A DNA stretch of 64,000 nt, from contig CM055092.1 of the NCBI GenBank assembly GCA_029204225.1, forward strand, positions 99,762,651-99,826,650. Reading direction: 5' to 3'. Numbering within the stretch: position 1 is the first letter of the stretch; each line of letters begins with the position of its first letter. The notes below the pieces were generated by a model that was not told the DNA's origin, ran no database searches, and saw only the letters and a program-made list of their open reading frames with translations. This stretch comes from Diphasiastrum complanatum. Lineage: Eukaryota > Streptophyta > Lycopodiopsida > Lycopodiales > Lycopodiaceae. Position numbers and translations under genes: made by a program. Below, one piece after another: positions 57,841-64,000 of the stretch.

Positions 57841-58259
57841 GTTAGTTTCTACCTGGCCTGGGCATTGTAACAAATAAGAAAATAGCCAAGTAATGCCCAA
57901 ATGAGCCTGGTAACAGACAAGAAATAGTTTTGAAGAAAAAGCAAAGAAATAACCAACAGGTCCTCTAGAGTAGGAGATCTGTCAACATTTGACACCGTTG
58001 CCACTTGAACTCCAATGCATTCTACATCCCAAAGAACTGCAACATTGTCCACGCTCAGATCCATGCAAACAAACTCCCAATCTCTCGCCACATATGAGTT
58101 TCTACGAACTGGATAGAGCCACATATATGGCTACATCATTGCCCATATCCACTGACTGATACACTCACAAATCTGTTGGTTGTCTCATTGTTAGCAAACG
58201 CACTAACAGAGCTAGATTTTCTTCAACACAAGCTCATGCTCCTCTCATCCCCTCACGCT

Positions 58260-59220
58260 TCCATTCTCAATTGGAGCCCCTCAGTGAAATCTCAACCTAA
58301 GCACCTATATCAAATCTCATCCCGAATGATCTATTAAATCTCAACTGACACACTCTGTCAAATCTCAACCAATGCACTCTGTTAAATCTCAACCAGAGCC
58401 CATTGCTCAGTTTTCAACCGGAGCGCTCGTACAAATCTCAACTAAAGAGATTCTATCACGTCTCAACTGACGGGGTTCCTCACCATCGCAACCAGACCAC
58501 CTTCCACCTCCATCCGCCATTGAACCGCAACAGCCGCATTACATCACAAACGGATCACCTTCCACCTCCATCCGTCATTGAATCGCATCAGACTGCATTC
58601 CATCGCAAGCGGAACACCTTCCACCTCCATCCATCGTGACCACATTCCATCGCAACCATCCGCATTCACCCGTTGCGACCGCATTCCATCCCAACCGGCC
58701 ACATACACCCATTGCGACTGCATTCCATCCCAGCCGATCCCATACACCCGTTGCGACTGCATTCCATCCCAACTGACCGCATTCAACTGTTACCCCGTAT
58801 TCCTCCCAGATAGACCTCCACGCTCACCCCTTAAAGCCCCACAAAGCCCCACATTGCTTTAGCTGCCCTTCGTGCTCCATTCCCTTTAAATCTCAACCGA
58901 TGGCCAATGTTAAATCTCAACCGACAGCCAGAGTTAAATCTCAACCGACGACCAGTGTCAAATGTCAACCGATGGCTAGTGTTAAATCTCAACCGACGGC
59001 CAGTGTCAAATCTCAATCGACGGCCAGTGTTAAATCTCAACTGACAGCAAGTGTCAAATCTCAACCGACGGCCAATGTTAAATCTCAACCGACGGCCACT
59101 GTCAACCTCTTAACCGGAGCCCACTGTTCAAATCTCAACTGAAGAGACTGTATCAAATCTCAACCAAAGAGAATCTATCAAATCTCGACCAAAGGGGTCC
59201 CCCACCATCTCAACCGGACC
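58260..59220. repeat. AAATCTCAACCG-type repeat region, right unit
   Basis: Counterpart of 54900-55830, with additional CGCATTCCATCCCAACC units at 58600-58780. Confidence 0.8.
58888..59103. repeat. 24-bp minisatellite array, right unit
   Basis: Nine regular 24-bp units without the shortened unit seen in the left copy. Confidence 0.92.
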
Positions 59221-59782
59221 AAATCTAGGCCAGATGATGAAACTTTCAAGCGACATCCCTAATTGCCATTTTGACCGAACTACCTTGTCCCCCAAGCGAC
59301 ACCGCATTTTGTTTGCATCCGACTCCTCTATCTCTATTTGCATCTAATGCCCTCTGACTTTGTTTGCATTTTGTTTGCATCCGACTCCCTCTATCTCCAT
59401 TTGCATCTAATGCCCTCTGACTCTGTTTGCCTCTGATTCCTCTACGCATGTTTTCATCCGACACCCATCTGCATCCCATTTATATTTTTTGAATCGATGG
59501 TACATCCAATAGCTTGAATCGAAGATCTATATCAGACGTTGTTCGGAGCCATATCTGCCAATCCACACAAACCGCCAACTGCACCACCATAAATCATAGC
59601 AACTGCAACGAGCCTCCAACTATCGCATTCCACCGCAAATAGGCCACATCTACCCTTGAATCGCAAATAGATCGCATTCATCCGCAGTCGCAAACAAACC
59701 ACATTCATCCACAGTCACATATAAACCACATTCATCCACACACAGACCACCTTCTCACTGCATCTGCCTTGAATCGCAACAT

Positions 59783-60870
59783 GCCGCATTCAACCGCAAA
59801 CGTCATGACCACACTCACACCACCTTACAACTGCACTCCCACCGCATCACACTGTAATAGACCGCACTCGCATAGCCTTACGATTGCACTCAGGCCACAT
59901 TCAACCACAAACATCATGACTGCACTCGCACAGCCTTAGGACTGCACTCAGGCCTCATTCAATCGCAAACATCACGACCGAACTCACACAGCCTTATGAC
60001 TGCACTCAGGCCGCATTCAACCGCAAACATCATGACCACACTCGCACAACCTTACGACTGCACTTAGGCCGCATTCAATCGCAAACATTACGACAATACT
60101 TGCATAGCCTTACAACTGCACTCAACTTGCATTCAACCGCAAACATCATGACCACACTCGTACCACCTTATGACTGCACTCCCACCGCATCACACTGCAA
60201 CAGGCTGCACTCGCATAGCCTTATGACTGCACTCAGGCCACATTCAACCGCAAACATCATGATCGCCCTCGCATAGCCTTACGACTGCACTCAGGCCGCA
60301 TTCAACCACAAACATCACGACCGTACTCGTACAGCCTTACGACTTCACTCAGGCCGCATTCAACCGCAAACATCACAACAACACTCCCATAGCCTTACGA
60401 CTGCACTCAGGCTGCATTCAACCGCAAACATCATGACCACACTCGCACAACCTTATGACTGCACTCAAGCTACATTCAACCACAAACATCATGACCACAC
60501 TCGCACCACCTCACACTTGCACTTAGGCCACATTCAATTGCAAACATCACGACCACTCGCACAGCCTTATGACTGCACTCAAGCCGCAATCAACCGCAAA
60601 CAACACGACCACACTCGCACAGCCTTGCAACTGCACTTAGGCCACATTCAACCGCAAACATCACGACCGCACTCACACCACCTTATGAATGCACTCAGGC
60701 TGCATTCAACCATAAACATCACGACCACACTCGCACCACCTTACGACTGCACTCAGGCCGCATTCAATAGCAAACATCACAACCGCACTCGCACCACCTT
60801 ACGACTACACTCAGGCCGCATTCAACCGCAAAAATCACATTACGACCACACTCGCCCCACATTATGATTG
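59783..60870. repeat. 58-bp satellite-like tandem array, about 18-19 units
   Basis: Units contain GACTGCACTCAGGCCGCATT, CAACCGCAAACATCACGACC and GCACTCGCACAGCCTTAC. Successive GACTGCACTC starts fall 58 bp apart through most of the array (for example 59998, 60056, 60114, 60172), with a few 53-57 bp steps. Some units replace AGGCCGCATTC with CCACCGCATCACA. C-rich and strand-asymmetric. The 144-codon frame across it is repeat-encoded. Confidence 0.93.
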
Positions 60871-61738
60871 CACTCCCACCGAATTACACCCGCAACAGAT
60901 CGCACCCCAACTACACCCGCCCTTGAACCGTAGCCACCGCATTCCGACCGCCCTAACACCGCTTTATGACTGCCCTTTCACAGCATCCCGACCTTGAACT
61001 ACATCCGACTGTCCTTGCACCGCATTCCGCCCTTACACTGCATCCCAATGGCATAGCATCACATTGCCACTGCACCTGCACTCCAATACCACCGCAATAG
61101 ACCACATCTACACTATAGTAAAGATGTAGCAGCGATGAACTTGCCTCTGACGATCTTAAACCTGATGTTCCTTCTGACGTTGCATTCCAACTACATCCAA
61201 CAACTTGAATTTGACATTGCATTCCATTTGCATCCCACATTTTTGCATCTGACGTTGCATTCAAATGCTACATCCAACAACTTGAATCCAACATTGCATT
61301 CCATTTGCATCCCACAATTTTGCATCTGACACCACACAAATTTCCAAAAAAATAAGACCCATACCATAAGGAAGCCCTTTTCATACCAAGTCTCCCCTTG
61401 CCTTACTTACAAACCCTTAACAAATCCCAAAAACACCAAAAACACCAAAAATCAAACCACACCAAAAAAGAAAAAAAACAAAACCCAAAAAAAAACAAAA
61501 ATCCAAAAACACCAAAAACATACACAACACAAAATAAACACACCAGTTTCCAATGGACCAACAAAAATATCCTAAAATCCCAGGAGATTATCCATATCCA
61601 AGAGCCATGCACAAACCCATTCGAGGAACAAGAACCTGATAGACCTGAGTCCTCATGCGCACGACCCCATTTTTATGCTGCTAAACCCTCATAGGACAGA
61701 ACCAACATTAATGGTGCTTCTGCTACCCACAGTGCTCA
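60871..61738. other. no gene; short repeats and A-rich tract
   Basis: A unit of about 75 bp containing CATCCAACAACTTGAAT and TTTGCATCCCACA is duplicated at 61178-61328. 61430-61540 is A-rich low-complexity sequence with repeated CCAAAAACACC. Confidence 0.6.
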
Positions 61739-62153
61739 TCTTGAGAAATGTACACCCAAGCTAGATCTACCAAAGTTTGACGGTAGTTTGGACCCTCAAC
61801 AATTTTTGCAAATCTTTGAGAATGCATGTGATGTGTATGGCGATACATCTCCCGTTGCTATGGTCCAACTATTTTTGATGACCATGATCGCTAAAGCATG
61901 TGATTGGCTTTTCAACCTTGATCGTGAAGATAAGATAGCCTGGTCAATTCTAAAAGAGTCCTTTATCACGCGCTTTAAGCCCTTTCTCCTAATAGAGAGC
62001 CCTTTTGTCAAATTGAGTAATAGCAAGATGGCAAAAGATGAACATGTACGAGACTATATCGAGCGTTTCAAATGCCTCAAAAGTCAAGTACAAGAACACC
62101 CCTCTGAACAAATGCTCATCATATGGTTCTTAGTCGGCCTTCCAAGTGGATTA
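61739..62153 (+). pseudogene. Ty3/Gypsy-type gag, 5' part
   Basis: Frame LPKFDGSLDPQQFLQIFENA, TMIAKACDWLFNL, WSILKESFITRFKPF, VRDYIERFKCLKSQ and WFLVGLPSG follow the retrotransposon gag pattern typical of Ty3/Gypsy (capsid). No ATG was chosen because the upstream frame is not clear. At 62154 it is split by a solo LTR and resumes at 63628. Confidence 0.75.
62149..62153. repeat. target-site duplication GATTA, left copy
   Basis: GATTA precedes TGTTGAAT at 62154; the same GATTA follows ...CTCACA at 63623-63627. Confidence 0.85.
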
Positions 62154-63622
62154 TGTTGAATATTACACGTGTGGATTGTCCACTACATGTACTTGTGATC
62201 TCCTAGGGTGTGTAGATGCACCAAGATCAAGACTAGATTGAGATTCAAGATCTATCTTTGATTCTATGGCAAAAACACACTACTACATGCATTCAATCAC
62301 TTCCAACTCTCACTCACACGTGTGGTGTGAAAAATACAGATCCTAAGTGGATCTAAACTCCAAGATCATTGGCTTGAATGCTTGCACTCCAAACTACATA
62401 AGCTAGGAATTGGCAACACATTCTATGCTACCTAGAATGCAAAGAACTTGATCAAAAAGCATTTACCACAAATGAAAACTTCCATAAACATCAAGTGCGG
62501 CCCAAAATAGCATTATACAGTCCATAATACATCAGCCTACCACTTTTGGAAAGCACCTAAGATCATACACAATAGCTTGAAGACAATACACACAACAATG
62601 CTCTCAATGGAGGAAGAAACAATGACAATGATCTATTGATCTCAATGAAGCATACAAAAGGTTTCTCCAACCTGTTCTCCACGACTTTCCTACTATTTAT
62701 GGATGAGGAAGATGACTCTCTCTCCTCTCTCTAGAAGGTACTTGACCCTAGATATTCCCTATATAGGAAAAATAGCTAAAAATGGCTTATATGACCAAAA
62801 TACAACAAAATGGTCTCATTTTGAAGGGTATGAAGTTTGACACTTCATCATACTGAAAAAATACAGTAAATAAAAACATTGTGGCCTGGTTCACACGTGC
62901 AAAACTCCAGAACCAAAACTATTTACAATTTTAGCCAATTTAGGCCTCAAACTAGCTAGGAAATGTTGACAATTTTCACATGTGGGAAGTGTTCCAAAAG
63001 TATTCTAAGTAAAAACAAGCTGCTCTCCTCGGGTAGAGAGAGAAAAACCATCAAGAGCTCTCGGGTAGAGAGAGAAAGCTAGAAATTCAATGACACTCAA
63101 AATCCACTCAATCTCAAAATCAATTAGATCCAAAAGGAGGAGTACAATGATACTAATAGATTCATGAGCTACCACTATGCTTAACTATGATTGGATCACA
63201 CTTTGCCACCTCTTAATCCTATTGGACCATTGATCCATGTACCTCTAAATTCTATTGGACTATATTCAAGCACACCTCAATTTTCTATTGGACCTCACAA
63301 GGTTCCACCTCTAAATCCTGTTGGACCTCTTAAGCTTCATCAAACAAAAGCATGACACTTGTCTACACTCTAATTGGCACAAGTTTGGCTCAATATTGGC
63401 ATTACAAGTGGAAATGGATAATGTGCCATCTATGCCAAATTTGACCCTATCAACATCCTACACCTAAATGCTTGACTATGAAATTCTATGAGACCCCTAT
63501 ATCAAACATTTTGATTTACTTTACAGTTCTCCACACGTGGGAACATCCTCCACACATGTGAGATTCACTTACAAACTTCTATCATAAAAAATACCAAGCT
63601 AAATTTTTGCCAATTTCTCACA
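62154..63622 (-). mobile_element. solo LTR, 1,469 bp, minus orientation
   Basis: Bounded by TG (62154) and CA (63622), flanked by GATTA duplications and without coding sequence. In the minus direction it would end ATATTCAACA, like the LTR ending at 51406, and the two share about 100 bp of similar sequence there. Contains CACACGTGTG at 62315-62324 and further CACGTG/CACATGTG sites near 62166, 62893, 63535 and 63552. Interrupts the Gypsy gag. Confidence 0.8.
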
Positions 63623-63627
63623 GATTA
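63623..63627. repeat. target-site duplication GATTA, right copy
   Basis: Second copy of the 5-bp duplication flanking the solo LTR. Confidence 0.85.
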
Positions 63628-64000
63628 GACTCGAGCTTAAATCCAGTGATGAATATACGAGTGTAAGGTTAGCTATGTCTAATGCCATCAAAGAAGAAGA
63701 TGAGGGATCAGATGTTGATGAATCCAGAGAAATGAGAACACCACGTGCTCTTGTCCATGAGTCAAAGCCGATCAAGGACACCCGAGATCAACTTTGGAAA
63801 TCCCAGTTGGAGTTGCTTGATAAGAAACACCAACTACAAATGGAGAAACTCACCAATGAGTTTCAAACTACCCTGAAGTTTATCCAAAGCAGTATGCCTG
63901 GTCAGCCAAACACTTCACAGGTACCTTATAGATGAAAACCAATATGGTGCCCACACTTCAGGGCTACGCATCCTGCTGATGCTTGTCCTTCATATCAGCC
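63628..64000 (+). pseudogene. Ty3/Gypsy-type gag, 3' part
   Basis: Continues the gag: RLELKSSDEYTSVRLAMSNA, then the charged helix DKKHQLQMEKLTNEF (probable coiled coil). After a stop following VPYR, it reaches the damaged zinc knuckle WCPHFRATHPADAC, where the second Cys appears to be Phe. One base of frame difference separates this part from the 5' part, so the gene also has an indel near the insertion. Runs off the window. Confidence 0.65.

Larger units (their letters stand above)
56806..59745. repeat. tandem duplication, right unit
   Basis: Second copy of the segment described at 53716-56290, with the fuller LTR-like repeat. Identity by eye is high, with scattered substitutions and small indels. 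Confidence 0.85.

Noticed and set aside
60433-60867. 144-codon frame rich in Thr/His/Gln
   Set aside because: Encoded by the 58-bp satellite; three units shift the frame and the text tracks the repeat.
59783-60870. CRISPR-like array
   Set aside because: Continuous tandem units with no unique spacers, in a plant genome.

Overview
The window looks like nuclear DNA from a land plant with a repeat-dense genome. The evidence is plant-type Ty1/Copia elements with TGG-TATCAGAGC primer sites, CACTA (En/Spm) transposases of the TNP2 type, a TRIM-like miniature element, short GT-AG introns of about 70-95 bp, and G-box-rich promoters. The lineage cannot be fixed from sequence alone. No intact single-copy host gene is recognisable; almost everything is mobile-element sequence in various states of decay, plus minisatellites. 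No rRNA gene, functional tRNA gene or CRISPR array was seen.

Layout. 0-6 kb: a long CT microsatellite, then three partial minus-strand copies of a CACTA accessory (TNP1/Ptta-like) gene. 6-8.1 kb: a fold-back sequence and a local repeat family. 8.7-12.4 kb: a broken multi-exon TNP2 transposase with an insertion inside it. 13-17.3 kb: Copia debris on both strands. 17.5-19.5 kb: minisatellites built on an AATCTCGACCGG motif, first in one orientation, then in the other. 20.6-28.4 kb: an old Copia element interrupted at its last codon by a 5,840-bp Copia element with 650-bp LTRs and a perfect GTCTA target duplication. 28.7-34.6 kb: a third Copia element with a truncated 3' LTR.

34.6-44.9 kb is the most unusual part. 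It holds two degenerate copies of one multi-gene unit, placed as an imperfect inverted pair around about 41 kb. In the left copy the order is S(+), R(-), P(+), Q(-); in the right copy it is Q(+), P(-), R(+). R has features of a Ulp1/C48 cysteine peptidase and S ends in a ubiquitin-like segment; P and Q are unrecognised. P and Q keep introns at matching positions in the two copies, so these were once real spliced genes. R and P diverge from a promoter region that in the right copy carries seven CACGTG boxes in 290 bp. I infer an unassigned, probably mobile, multi-gene element.

44.9-47.3 kb: relics of a Copia copy of the same family as the one at 22-28 kb. 47.3-47.6 kb: a TRIM-like element whose LTR contains a tRNA-like Pol III promoter sequence. 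47.7-50.1 kb: the C-terminal half of a second CACTA transposase. 51-53.4 kb: another Copia leader and gag. 53.7-59.7 kb: a tandem duplication of about 3 kb combining Copia pol, an LTR-like repeat and a 24-bp minisatellite. 59.8-60.9 kb: a 58-bp satellite array. 61.7-64 kb: a Ty3/Gypsy-type gag split by a 1,469-bp solo LTR with GATTA target duplications.

The coding parts mainly served transposition (Gag, protease, integrase, reverse transcriptase/RNase H, TNP2 transposase). Nearly all carry stops or frameshifts, so any present activity would be regulatory (LTR promoters, small RNAs) rather than enzymatic. All alignments and domain calls were made by eye.
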